Source: Pedobacter agri PB92 (GTDB lineage Bacteria > Bacteroidota > Bacteroidia > Sphingobacteriales > Sphingobacteriaceae). From it: a stretch of 32,382 bases of DNA. Where the stretch lies: the NCBI RefSeq assembly GCF_000258495.1, contig NZ_AJLG01000041.1, positions 1 to 32,382 on the forward strand, given 5' to 3'. Under the pieces are notes generated by a model, which saw only the letters and a list, made by a program, of their open reading frames with translations, made no database searches and was not told the origin of the DNA. This document shows, one piece after another, positions 8,492 to 16,729 of this stretch. A program made the translations under genes and the position numbers. How positions within the stretch are numbered: position 1 is the first letter of the stretch; every line of letters begins with the position of its first letter.

Positions 8492-9393
8492 TTGGTAACG
8501 CTTACTATTTCCACATCGAAATCTAATACCGAGTTCGGAGGGACAACATAGTATGAACCTGTATCATCCAAACGCCCAGCTTGTCCATAGGCTAAATCTG
8601 AAGGAATAAATAACCTCACTTTAGTACCTACCTTAAAATTCTGAAGAACTAACCATCCTTTAATTGCACTAGCTAATTCTATTGAAGTGGGTTCGCTTGA
8701 TGCCTGAAATATAGTTCCAGTTAAAAGCCTACCCGTATAATTCACAGATAATGTACTTGTGGCAAATATAGGGGCCCCTGTTCCCTGCTGCGTTACAATA
8801 TAACGCACTCTTGAAAGATCTTTAACTGCAGTTAGTGAATTGGCCGACAGGAAGTTATCCATTTGCAATTCATCAATTTGATGTATTTTTGATTGAGAAT
8901 AAACACCCAATTCCACTAAGATATTTTCATTAGGACCCACGCCAACAGATTCCAAGCCATTACGACCGAAAGCCATGTTGGAAGGTAAAATTAATCTGGC
9001 AGTTCCCCCTCTTTTTAGCATTGTTAATACTTCCCTGATTGGTGTAAAAACATATGAACTTCCACCAATAGTAAAACGATCGGTATATCCTAAAAATGTG
9101 CTAGGAATCACCACTGTTGATGACTTGGTAAGTTGAGTGCCGTTTAGTAATTTAAAAGTATAAGAGTAAAAAACCGAATCAGGATTTTTAATCTCAGCGC
9201 CACTGCCGGGAGTAATGATATTGTAATAATAGCCAGTAGAAGCCTTTGTCATATTCAGATTGTTGGCCTTAATATATGACTGAATAGCATTCTCATCAAT
9301 CGACTGTATCGTTTCGTACTCTTTTTTGCAGGCAGAAAAAAGAACGGTAGCCAATAAGATGGTTAAAAGGCTAAGTTTGGTAAATTTGTTCAT
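8488..9393 (-). CDS. Two-domain FKBP-type peptidyl-prolyl isomerase lipoprotein
   Basis: A 301-residue lipoprotein with a signal peptide ending in a lipobox (LFSACKKEYE), then two FKBP-like domains (about 65-165 and 195-300). FKBP domains catalyse prolyl cis-trans isomerisation and assist folding; this one would act in the cell envelope. The first domain is degenerate: the F-D pair of canonical FKBPs reads QLT and the active-site tryptophan is absent. The second keeps NYTGRL, IKGW, LAYGQ and NSVLDFDVEI but has F-Q instead of F-D (TIFQAS). The protein may therefore bind more than catalyse, which is inference. Its ATG abuts the stop of the upstream FKBP gene (TAA then ATG with no gap), so the genes are translationally coupled. 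The 3' end overlaps the photolyase stop by 4 bp (TTAA). Confidence 0.9.
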   Translation of the reverse strand: MNKFTKLSLLTILLATVLFSACKKEYETIQSIDENAIQSYIKANNLNMTKASTGYYYNIITPGSGAEIKNPDSVFYSYTFKLLNGTQLTKSSTVVIPSTFLGYTDRFTIGGSSYVFTPIREVLTMLKRGGTARLILPSNMAFGRNGLESVGVGPNENILVELGVYSQSKIHQIDELQMDNFLSANSLTAVKDLSRVRYIVTQQGTGAPIFATSTLSVNYTGRLLTGTIFQASSEPTSIELASAIKGWLVLQNFKVGTKVRLFIPSDLAYGQAGRLDDTGSYYVVPPNSVLDFDVEIVSVTN

Positions 9394-9882
9394 TTAGTTT
9401 GTAACGTCTGTAAGTGTAATGTTGAAATCAAGGATGGAATTTGCAGGCACTGATGACGAGGGAGACCTTGTTCCGTACGCGTAATATGATGGGATAATCA
9501 ATCTGATTTTACCACCCTTTTGTATTTTTTGAATCCCAATTTGCCAACCTGGTATAACGCCTCCTAATGTAAAGGAGACTGGAGTACCTTTTGAGCTGTC
9601 GAAAACGGTTCCATTTAATAATTTCCCTTCATACTCAGCGGTAATTTTTGTGGCAGTTGTGTAGGTTACGCTACCGGTTCCTGGCTCTAATATCTGATAA
9701 AAAATACCGTAAGAATCTTTCAGGGCTGGAATATTGTTTGTTTTAATAAACGCTCTTATCGCTGTAGTGTCTGCCCTGAATTGTGGTTCAGGATCATAAG
9801 TTTCTACAACCTCATCTTTTTTACAGGCGGCAAAGAAACTTACAATGCACACCAAAAATAATATATGTCTGTATTTTAGCAT
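9394..9882 (-). CDS. FKBP-type peptidyl-prolyl isomerase lipoprotein
   Basis: A single-domain envelope FKBP lipoprotein. I chose the ATG at 9882 because it gives a clean lipoprotein signal, MLKYRHILFLVCIVSFFAAC followed by KKDE. The open frame extends upstream to 9939, where it would add 19 residues ahead of the signal. The FKBP domain holds the canonical residues: EYEGKLLNG, TVFDSS (F-D pair), FTLGGVIPGW (active-site W), IRLIIPSYYAYG (Y) and NSILDFNITL. It is therefore likely an active prolyl isomerase. It lies in the middle of three same-strand FKBP genes, with its stop abutting the start of the next. Confidence 0.9.
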   Translation of the reverse strand: MLKYRHILFLVCIVSFFAACKKDEVVETYDPEPQFRADTTAIRAFIKTNNIPALKDSYGIFYQILEPGTGSVTYTTATKITAEYEGKLLNGTVFDSSKGTPVSFTLGGVIPGWQIGIQKIQKGGKIRLIIPSYYAYGTRSPSSSVPANSILDFNITLTDVTN

Positions 9883-9952
9883 CATCCGCAAAAATAAGCT
9901 TTTAATACGGATGCTACAATTTTTAACCAATTTTAACAAAAAGCTAAAAGTT

Positions 9953-10399
9953 TTATTGTGTATTCGAAAGTTGAATGGTAAAATCTAAAACGGAATTTCC
10001 AGGAATAGAACCTGCAGCACTACTGCCATATCCAAGACTTGGAGGAATAATTAGTCGGATTTCTCCTCCTTTTTGAATCTTCGGAATACCAATTTGCCAG
10101 CCTTCAATTAATTGCGATAGAATAAAGGTTTGTTCTGTTCCACCACCGTTATCAAATACCTCCCCACTTAACAACCTGCCTTCATATTTAATTGTAATTC
10201 TGGTATTACCCGGATAAGTAAAATTCCCTGATCCTGGCTTTATAATTTGATAATAAAGCCCTGACGGATCTTTAACAGCATTGATTTTATTTTGAGCGAT
10301 AAACTCGGTGATCTGTTTCTCCGAATCTTCATCTTTTTTGCATGATGATAGTACAGATACAAATAATAGGGCAAAAGCCAGCAGTTTCAATTTTAACAT
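9953..10399 (-). CDS. FKBP-type peptidyl-prolyl isomerase lipoprotein
   Basis: First gene of the FKBP triplet. I chose ATG 10399, which gives the lipoprotein signal MLKLKLLAFALLFVSVLSSC followed by KKDED; the frame is open up to 10444. The mature protein has one FKBP domain with canonical ligand-pocket residues: KYEGRLLSG, EVFDNG (F-D), QTFILSQLIEGW (F and W), IRLIIPPSLGYG (Y), SIPGNSVLDFTIQL. An active envelope prolyl isomerase is likely. It is separated by 70 nt from the middle gene and resembles it closely, as expected of tandem duplication. A TAnnTTTG match lies at 10403-10410 (minus strand) but is only 3 nt from the ATG and lacks a -33 element, so I do not call it a promoter. Confidence 0.88.
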   Translation of the reverse strand: MLKLKLLAFALLFVSVLSSCKKDEDSEKQITEFIAQNKINAVKDPSGLYYQIIKPGSGNFTYPGNTRITIKYEGRLLSGEVFDNGGGTEQTFILSQLIEGWQIGIPKIQKGGEIRLIIPPSLGYGSSAAGSIPGNSVLDFTIQLSNTQ

Positions 10400-10463
10400 T
10401 ATCAAAAGTAAAACATTAACTCCAAACGAGAGGAAATTAATCAATAACCTTTTACTTTAAAAC

Positions 10464-10509
10464 AAAAAAGGTTTAAAATTTGAGTTCAACACCCAAACCT
10501 TAAACCTTT
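10464..10509 (-). terminator. Candidate terminator after the acyl-CoA dehydrogenase gene
   Basis: On the minus strand AAAGGTTTAA (10509-10500) pairs perfectly with TTAAACCTTT (10476-10467), and the T-run continues to 10464. The stem is 10 bp with a 23-nt loop. It begins about 20 nt after the acyl-CoA dehydrogenase stop, as expected for the end of the beta-oxidation operon. The stem is AT-rich, so strength is uncertain. The plus strand at 10495-10515 is a loose run of AAACCTT/AAACCCT-like units. Confidence 0.45.
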
Positions 10510-10530
10510 AAACCCTAAACTTTTTAACTT

Positions 10531-12324
10531 TTAAAAGATGTATTTATTTGCTTCAATTAATTGCTGGGCAACTCTTTGACGGGCATCTTTTACATTAAAA
10601 GGCTCTACTTTGGTAAAACGACGCAAGCCAACTAACATCATGCGTTGTTCATCACCTTCAGCAAATGCCCAAAGTGCTTCTTTACCAGCTTTAGCGATGC
10701 CATCAACTGCCTCAACTATATAAATTCTTAATAAATCTAATTGTCCGGCTGATGCTTCTTCTCCACGTAGTGAAACCAATTTTTCAGTTCTCAACAAAGC
10801 TGATTCCAATACATAAACATAACCGGCCATGTCGGCAATGTTCATCAGAATTTCCTGTTCTTTGCTTAAAGTCATCATCAACTTTTGAACCGCAGCACCT
10901 GCAACCATCAAAGTTGCTTTTTTAAGGTTTGCCAACACCTTTTTCTCGGCAGCAAATAGCGTAGTATCTTCTTCACCGAAATCAGGAATGCTCATTAATT
11001 CAGCAGCAACGGCAGTGGCAGGCGTCATTAAATCCAATTCGCCTTTCATGGCACGTTTAAGCATCATGTCTACCGTAAGCAAACGGTTAATTTCATTTGT
11101 ACCCTCAAAAATCCTGTTGATACGGGCATCGCGATAAGCTCTATCCATCGGTGCATCTGCACTAAAGCCCATTCCGCCATAAATTTGAACGCCTTCATCA
11201 ACGGTGTAATCCAATGCTTCAGAACCCCAAACTTTTAAAATAGCACACTCTACTGCAAACTGCTCAACAGACTTTAATCTTGCTTTGCCAGATTCCATCC
11301 CACCTGCAACCAATTGGTCGTATGTATCATCAATATTTTGTCCTGCTCTGTAATTTGCCGCATCAACAGCATAAAGCTTCGACGCCATTTCGGCAATTTT
11401 AAAACGAATGGCACCGTATTTAGAAATTGGGCGACCAAACTGGCTTCGCTCGTTGGAGTAATTAATTGCAGTGCTCAATGTTGCTTTCGAAGCACCAATT
11501 GCGGCAGCAGATAATTTTATACGGCCAATATTTAAAATGTTAACCGCGATTTTGAAACCATTTTCTCTATCGCTCAACATATTCTCAACCGGAACCTCAC
11601 AATCGTTAAAGAAAACTTGACGGGTTGACGAACCTTTAATACCCATTTTATGCTCTTCAGGATTCATGGTAATCCCACCAAAATCTTTTTCAACAATAAA
11701 AGCTGTTAGGTTTTTATCATCATCAATTTTGGCAAAAACGATAAAAATATCTGCGAAACCACCATTGGTAATCCACATTTTTTGACCATTGATGATGTAT
11801 TTTTTGCCATCAGCACTTAAAACGGCTTTGGTTTTTCCTGAATTTGCATCTGAACCAGAATTTGGTTCAGTTAAGCAATAAGCTGCTTTCCACTCTCCCG
11901 AACCTAACTTTGGAATATACTTCGCCTTTTGCTCTTCATTACCATAATATAGAATTGGTAAGGTTCCGATTCCGGTATGTGCCGAAAGTGCCACCGCAAA
12001 AGAGTGACCAGCGCCCACTACGTCGGCAACCAACATCGACGTATTGAAGTTTTTACCAAAACCGCCGTATTCTTCTGGAACAGAAACTCCTAGAATACCT
12101 AATTCGCCGGCTTTGGTTAAAAGCGTTGGCATCAATTCAGGGTCCTCCTGTTTATCAATTTTATCTAAGTTTGGATAAACCTCAGCCTCCAAAAAATCGC
12201 GACAAGTTTGCGCAATCATTTGTTGCTCTTCATCAAATTCTTCAGGGATAAACACATCCTGATAAGCAGTTTCTTTAATTAAGAATTCGCCGCCTTTAAT
12301 TGTCTTTTTTTCAGTTGTTTCCAT
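10531..12324 (-). CDS. Acyl-CoA dehydrogenase, long-chain type with C-terminal extension
   Basis: A FAD enzyme catalysing the first step of beta-oxidation, acyl-CoA to trans-2-enoyl-CoA, with electrons passed to electron-transfer flavoprotein. The 597-residue protein has the N-terminal helical domain, FAD/substrate-binding stretches CLTEPNSGSDANS and KMWITNGGFADIFIVFAK, the C-terminal helical domain (NERSQFGRPISKYGAIRFKIAEM), and YGGMGFSADAPMDRAYRDARI. The catalytic base is the Glu in RIFEGTNEI (E407). It is about 200 residues longer than short-chain dehydrogenases. The extra C-terminal domain resembles the VLCAD/ACAD9 group, which suggests long-chain substrates. It is last in the marR-fad operon, separated from the thiolase gene by a gap holding a palindromic element. 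Cytoplasmic or membrane-associated. Confidence 0.93.
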   Translation of the reverse strand: METTEKKTIKGGEFLIKETAYQDVFIPEEFDEEQQMIAQTCRDFLEAEVYPNLDKIDKQEDPELMPTLLTKAGELGILGVSVPEEYGGFGKNFNTSMLVADVVGAGHSFAVALSAHTGIGTLPILYYGNEEQKAKYIPKLGSGEWKAAYCLTEPNSGSDANSGKTKAVLSADGKKYIINGQKMWITNGGFADIFIVFAKIDDDKNLTAFIVEKDFGGITMNPEEHKMGIKGSSTRQVFFNDCEVPVENMLSDRENGFKIAVNILNIGRIKLSAAAIGASKATLSTAINYSNERSQFGRPISKYGAIRFKIAEMASKLYAVDAANYRAGQNIDDTYDQLVAGGMESGKARLKSVEQFAVECAILKVWGSEALDYTVDEGVQIYGGMGFSADAPMDRAYRDARINRIFEGTNEINRLLTVDMMLKRAMKGELDLMTPATAVAAELMSIPDFGEEDTTLFAAEKKVLANLKKATLMVAGAAVQKLMMTLSKEQEILMNIADMAGYVYVLESALLRTEKLVSLRGEEASAGQLDLLRIYIVEAVDGIAKAGKEALWAFAEGDEQRMMLVGLRRFTKVEPFNVKDARQRVAQQLIEANKYIF

Positions 12325-12400
12325 TTTAATAGTATCTAGTAGCGAGTATTAAGTAATCGCTTAATTTTATTTTTTGGCCATTTCATTTGCCTACTACGGT

Positions 12401-12485
12401 CGTCATTGCGAGGCACGAAGCAATCCTATTCCTATCGCTATTACCAGACCAAAGCATTAAGATTGCTTCGTACCTCGCAATGACG
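12401..12485. repeat. 85-bp palindromic element, copy 1 (CGTCATTGCGAGG family)
   Basis: A left arm of 25 nt (12401-12425, beginning CGTCATTGCGAGG and ending GAAGCAATC) is repeated in inverted orientation at 12461-12485 with a single mismatch, around a 35-nt spacer. It lies 6 nt after the thiolase stop and 76 nt before the acyl-CoA dehydrogenase ATG. As RNA it would form a 25-bp stem. The outer arms are nearly identical to copy 2 at 13737-13816 while the spacers differ. This marks a dispersed REP/MITE-like element rather than a gene-specific structure. Confidence 0.92.
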
Positions 12486-12491
12486 ATATGC

Positions 12492-13667
12492 CTAAAACAT
12501 CTCAAAAATCCCTGCTGCACCTTGACCTGTACCTACACACATGGTAACCATGCCATATTTTTTGTTTTGTCTTTTCAGTTCATTTAGCATTTGTACGGAT
12601 AACTTAGCACCTGTACAACCTAGCGGATGGCCTAATGCAATCGCTCCGCCATTAACATTGATGATGTCAGGGTTTAAATCCAACGTTCTGATAATTGCTA
12701 AAGATTGTGATGCAAAAGCTTCATTCAATTCAATTAAATCGATATCATCTTGTTTTAAACCCGCTTGTTTCAATGCTTTCGGGATGGCCTCAATCGGGCC
12801 AATACCCATAATTCTCGGTGGAACACCTGCCACACCGTAACTCACTAATCTGGCGATGGGTTCAACATTGAGCTCTTTCATTTTCTTTTCAGAAACCACC
12901 AAAACAAACGCTGCACCATCAGATGTTTGCGATGAATTTCCAGCAGTCACGCTTCCAACCGCATCAAAAACGGGTTTCAATTTTGCCAATTTCTCTAAAG
13001 TGGTATCCGCTCGCGGACCTTCGTCTGTATCTACCACATAAGAACGTGTTTTCTTTTTCAGGTTTTCATCCAGATAATTTTCATTTACTGTAATGGGTAA
13101 AATCCCGTCTTTTAAGTGACCATTTTTAATCGCATGAATCGCTTTCTCATGAGATTTTAAAGAAAATGCATCCTGGTCTTCACGACTTACGTTATATTCT
13201 TTTGCCACAGCTTCCGCCGTTAAACCCATGCCCCAATACCAATCCGGATTGTTTTTGGCAACCTCTGCGTTCGGCACCAATTTCCAACCTCCAAAAGGCA
13301 TTCCACTCATCACTTCCACACCGCCCGCAATAATGCAATCGGCCATTCCGGCTTTAATTTTCGCAACCGCAGTTGCAATGGTATCTAAGCCCGATGCACA
13401 GTAACGGTTCACCGTAACACCCGGAACTTTATCGGTATCCAGGCCCATCAGCGAAATCATCCGGGCAATATTTAAACCCTGTTCCGCCTCTGGCGTCGCA
13501 TTACCCACAATTACATCGTCAATTTGTTCTTTATCTAAATTCGGAACCGAGGCCACTAAGGCCCTAATCACTTCTGCAGCTAAATCATCAGCTCTTGTAA
13601 AACGGAACACGCCACGGGGCGCCTTGCCCACTGCTGTACGATATCCGGCTATAATGTATGCTTCCAT
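12492..13667 (-). CDS. fadA: Acetyl-CoA C-acyltransferase (3-ketoacyl-CoA thiolase)
   Basis: The last enzyme of beta-oxidation: it cleaves 3-ketoacyl-CoA with CoA to acetyl-CoA and a shortened acyl-CoA. The 391-residue length is typical. The nucleophilic cysteine is C90 in NRYCASG. The catalytic His is H347 in GHPLG and the second cysteine is C377 in MCVGTGQG. Further thiolase signatures are GGVEVMSGMPFGG and NEAFASQSLAIIR. Its neighbours, the FadN-type dehydrogenase/hydratase and acyl-CoA dehydrogenase, point to fatty-acid degradation rather than acetoacetyl-CoA synthesis, so the degradative fadA role is assigned from context. Palindromic elements sit in the gaps on both sides of this gene. 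Cytoplasmic. Confidence 0.93.
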   Translation of the reverse strand: MEAYIIAGYRTAVGKAPRGVFRFTRADDLAAEVIRALVASVPNLDKEQIDDVIVGNATPEAEQGLNIARMISLMGLDTDKVPGVTVNRYCASGLDTIATAVAKIKAGMADCIIAGGVEVMSGMPFGGWKLVPNAEVAKNNPDWYWGMGLTAEAVAKEYNVSREDQDAFSLKSHEKAIHAIKNGHLKDGILPITVNENYLDENLKKKTRSYVVDTDEGPRADTTLEKLAKLKPVFDAVGSVTAGNSSQTSDGAAFVLVVSEKKMKELNVEPIARLVSYGVAGVPPRIMGIGPIEAIPKALKQAGLKQDDIDLIELNEAFASQSLAIIRTLDLNPDIINVNGGAIALGHPLGCTGAKLSVQMLNELKRQNKKYGMVTMCVGTGQGAAGIFEMF

Positions 13668-13736
13668 TTTATTTAGTATTTCTTATGGCGCTAGCCAATA
13701 TTATCTTTTTATTATACGCATTTTCCTGACTCTTGC

Positions 13737-13816
13737 CGTCATTGCGAGGCACGAAGCAATCTTAATGCAATAGAAAAACTCTTAGTTCTAAGATTGCTTC
13801 GTGCCTCGCAATGACG
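13737..13816. repeat. 80-bp palindromic element, copy 2 (CGTCATTGCGAGG family)
   Basis: The arms 13737-13764 and 13789-13816 are perfectly complementary over 28 nt and enclose a 24-nt spacer. The outer 25 nt begin CGTCATTGCGAGG and match the left arm of copy 1 exactly. The element lies between the FadN-type gene (stop at 13877) and the thiolase ATG (13667). It has no coding capacity, and no transposase was seen nearby. Confidence 0.92.
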
Positions 13817-13876
13817 AGGTGGTTAGACAAACTCTTATAAACTCTACCATTATTCGTTTCAATCTTGATACTCAGA

Positions 13877-16282
13877 TTAATTCCTCAACGGTTTTCCTTT
13901 GGTTATAATTGATTGAATCCGTTCGAGTGATTTTCTTTCTCCTGCAAGCGATAAAAATGCTTCCCTTTCTAAATCCAACAAATATTGTTCGCTTACTTCT
14001 GTTGGAGCAGATAAATCGCCGCCGCACATAACATAGCCCAATTTTTCAGAGATTTTCTTATCATGTTCGGAAATGAAGTGGCCTGCGTACATGCTGTTAG
14101 CACCTGCATAAACAATTCCCAAACCTTGTTTCCCCAACACTTTAATATCAGTACGCTGCACTGGTTTAGTATAACCGGCCTCAGCCAATTCTATCGCTTT
14201 AGCTTTTGCATCAGCCAATAAACGATTACGGTTCATTGAAATAGAGAATTTATCTTTTTGAAGATATCCCAGTTCGAAAGCCTCGTAACCAGAAGTAGAA
14301 ACTTTCGCCATGCCAATCGTTAAAAAACGTTCTTTCAACGCATTCTGAACAATCTGGTCATCTTTGTATTCATCAGAAGCACGTAAAGCAAACTCTTTTG
14401 TTCCGCCGCCGCCTGGAATAACACCTACGCCAAATTCAACTAAACCCATGTAAGTTTCAGCAGAAAGCTGTACATGGTCGGCGTGTAAACTAAATTCACA
14501 ACCGCCACCTAAAGTTAAATTGTGCGGTGCCACTACAACCGGAATTGAAGAATAACGGATACGCATTGAAGTATTCTGGAACATTCTGATAGCCATATTC
14601 AATTCATCCCATTCCTGCTCTACCGCCATCATAAAAATCATCCCCACATTGGCACCAGCAGAAAAGTTTGCACCGTCGTTACCAATAACCAAACCACGAT
14701 AATCTTTCTCGGCCATATCAATGGCTTTATTAATTCCAGAAATGACATCACCACCAATGGTATTCATTTTGGTATGGAATTCTACATTCAGAATGCCATC
14801 ACCTAAATCGATAATCGAAACACCAGAATTTTTCCAAAGGGTTTTATTCTCACGGATGTTATCTAAAATAATAAACTCATCCGTTCCAGGTAAAGCTTTA
14901 TAAGATTTAGATGGAATATCATAATATTTTTTAACGCCGCCTTCCACTTTGTAAAATGAAGTATTTCCGGCGTCAAGCATTTCATGCACCCAAGCCGCAG
15001 CTTTGTTACCATATTGCTCCATTCCCTCAATCGCCTCTTTCACCCCAACGGCGTCCCAAAGCTCAAAAGGGCCAAGTTCCCAGCCGAAGCCTGCCCGCAT
15101 CGCATCATCAATGCGATACAATTCATCAGAAATTTCCGGAATCCTGTCTGAAACATATTCAAACAACCCAAAGGAAGAATGACGGAATAGTTCGCCTGCC
15201 TTATCTTTTCCTTTGGCAAAAATCTTCATGCGTTCACGGAGATTTTCGACTGGTTTAGTCATTTCTAGCGTAGCCGATTTTACCTTTTGCTGAGGTTTAT
15301 ATTCAAGTGTTTTTAAATCTAAGGCTAGAATTTCTGTTTTGCCGTCAGCAGTTTTAGTCTTTTTATAGAAACCCTGTTTCGTTTTGTCGCCCAGCCATTT
15401 ATTCTCCTCCATTTTTTGCACATACTCAGGAAGTTTGAATAACTCGTGTGCTTTATCATCAGGACAATTATCGTAGAGTCCTTTGGCCACTTTAATCATG
15501 GTATCTAAACCGACCACATCAGAAGTACGGAAAGTAGCCGATTTTGGTCTGCCTAAAGCAGGACCTGTAAATTTATCTACTTCTTCTACCGTTAAATCCA
15601 GTTTCTCTACCAAGTGAAGCAGCGCCATAATGGAATAAACGCCAACCCGATTGGCAATAAATGCAGGCGTATCTTTACATAAAACGGTGGTTTTACCTAA
15701 AAATTTATCACCATAATGCATCAGAAAATCTACAATTTCCGGCTTGGTGTGCGGCGTTGGAATAACCTCCAACAGCTTTAAATAACGTGGCGGATTAAAA
15801 AAGTGAGTACCACAGAAATGCGCTTTAAAATCTTCACTTCTGCCTTCTGCCATTAAATGAATTGGAATACCAGAAGTGTTTGAGGTAATTAATGTACCTG
15901 GTTTGCGAAACTGTTCTACCTGCTCAAAAACTTTTTTCTTAATATCAAGATTTTCAACAACTACTTCAATCACCCAATCAAAGCCGGCAATTTTCGACAT
16001 ATCGTCGTCGAAGTTTCCGGTTTTAATTTTATTCAATACTTTTTTTGAATAAACTGGTGAGGGATTTGTTTTTACAGCCGTTTGCAAAGCCGTATTTACA
16101 ATCCGGTTCTTTACCGCTGGGTTGTCTAAAGTCAATCCTTTTGCTTGTTCCTCTGGCGTCAGCTCTTTGGGTGCGATATCCAAAAGCAAAACCTCTACAC
16201 CAATATTGGCGAAATGGCATGCTATACGCGAACCCATAATCCCCGAACCTAGAACAGCAACTTTATTTATGCTTCTTTTCAT
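13877..16282 (-). CDS. 3-hydroxyacyl-CoA dehydrogenase / enoyl-CoA hydratase (FadN type)
   Basis: A bifunctional beta-oxidation enzyme: hydration of enoyl-CoA and NAD-dependent oxidation of 3-hydroxyacyl-CoA. The dehydrogenase comes first (NAD motif VAVLGSGIMGSRIACHFANIG; catalytic region FCGTHFFNPPRYLKLLEVIP). The crotonase domain is C-terminal (FSAGANVGM oxyanion loop; GGGCEF and VEFGVGVIPGGGGT with the two glutamates). This order is that of Bacillus FadN and opposite to E. coli FadB. I chose ATG 16282 (801 residues) over the TTG at 16291. The ATG lies one base after the marR stop, and the TTG would only add three residues inside marR. Tight spacing indicates translational coupling to the regulator. 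Cytoplasmic. Confidence 0.94.
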   Translation of the reverse strand: MKRSINKVAVLGSGIMGSRIACHFANIGVEVLLLDIAPKELTPEEQAKGLTLDNPAVKNRIVNTALQTAVKTNPSPVYSKKVLNKIKTGNFDDDMSKIAGFDWVIEVVVENLDIKKKVFEQVEQFRKPGTLITSNTSGIPIHLMAEGRSEDFKAHFCGTHFFNPPRYLKLLEVIPTPHTKPEIVDFLMHYGDKFLGKTTVLCKDTPAFIANRVGVYSIMALLHLVEKLDLTVEEVDKFTGPALGRPKSATFRTSDVVGLDTMIKVAKGLYDNCPDDKAHELFKLPEYVQKMEENKWLGDKTKQGFYKKTKTADGKTEILALDLKTLEYKPQQKVKSATLEMTKPVENLRERMKIFAKGKDKAGELFRHSSFGLFEYVSDRIPEISDELYRIDDAMRAGFGWELGPFELWDAVGVKEAIEGMEQYGNKAAAWVHEMLDAGNTSFYKVEGGVKKYYDIPSKSYKALPGTDEFIILDNIRENKTLWKNSGVSIIDLGDGILNVEFHTKMNTIGGDVISGINKAIDMAEKDYRGLVIGNDGANFSAGANVGMIFMMAVEQEWDELNMAIRMFQNTSMRIRYSSIPVVVAPHNLTLGGGCEFSLHADHVQLSAETYMGLVEFGVGVIPGGGGTKEFALRASDEYKDDQIVQNALKERFLTIGMAKVSTSGYEAFELGYLQKDKFSISMNRNRLLADAKAKAIELAEAGYTKPVQRTDIKVLGKQGLGIVYAGANSMYAGHFISEHDKKISEKLGYVMCGGDLSAPTEVSEQYLLDLEREAFLSLAGERKSLERIQSIITKGKPLRN

Positions 16283-16283
16283 G

Positions 16284-16718
16284 TTAATCAACAGTATATG
16301 CTACAGTTATATCATTAAGTTTTATCAATAAATTAATGAATGTTTCTTTCTCTTTTTTCGAGAAATGCTCGTCGAGATATTCATTAAATTTTCGAACAAC
16401 ACCTTTAGCCAATTGTTTCTTTTCTTTGCCAAAATCTGTAAGAAAAACTTTTACCGAACGCTTGTCTCCAGCTGAAGTTTCACGGTAAATAAGATTCGCA
16501 TCTTCCATATTATTTAGCATGCGTGAAAGGCTTGTGGCCTTTACACCAAGCAAACCGGCTAAATTCGAAACAGCAGTTCCTTCTTCATCATTAATGTTAA
16601 TCAACATATAACCAATAGCCTGAGTAATCCCAAAACTTGATGCCATTTGGTTATACTTGTTAAACATGTTTTGCCATGCAAACTTAACATGGTAATCAAT
16701 GGTTTGCTGTTGTTTCAT
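16284..16718 (-). CDS. MarR-family transcriptional regulator of the beta-oxidation operon
   Basis: A 144-residue winged helix-turn-helix protein. The HTH and wing are seen in AVSNLAGLLGVKATSLSRMLNNMEDANLIYRETSAGDKRSVKVFLTDFG (about 49-98; recognition helix within KATSLSRMLNNME, wing with the conserved D-R of GDKRS). Helices on either side form the dimer region. MarR proteins are dimeric and usually bind palindromes, often released by small ligands. It is the first gene of the fad operon and stops one base before the FadN-type ATG. Palindromes overlap its promoter, so autoregulation with an acyl-CoA or fatty-acid ligand is a reasonable inference, but the ligand is not visible in the sequence. 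Confidence 0.92.
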   Translation of the reverse strand: MKQQQTIDYHVKFAWQNMFNKYNQMASSFGITQAIGYMLININDEEGTAVSNLAGLLGVKATSLSRMLNNMEDANLIYRETSAGDKRSVKVFLTDFGKEKKQLAKGVVRKFNEYLDEHFSKKEKETFINLLIKLNDITVAYTVD

Positions 16719-16729
16719 TATGTAATTTA

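Noticed and set aside
10403..10410. TACTTTTG (minus strand) as promoter of the FKBP triplet
   Set aside because: It is only 3 nt from the preferred ATG and lacks a -33 element; with the upstream start it would be inside the gene.
10493..10520. Telomere-like AAACCCT repeats
   Set aside because: Only four imperfect units in an AT-rich spacer, better explained as part of the terminator hairpin and low-complexity sequence.
12387..12587. 66-codon plus-strand ORF over the palindromic element
   Set aside because: It covers a palindromic repeat and the end of the thiolase gene and has no protein-like features.
16283..16291. TTG start at 16291 for the FadN-type gene
   Set aside because: An ATG three codons later fits the tight spacing after the marR stop, and the family N-terminus begins directly after it.
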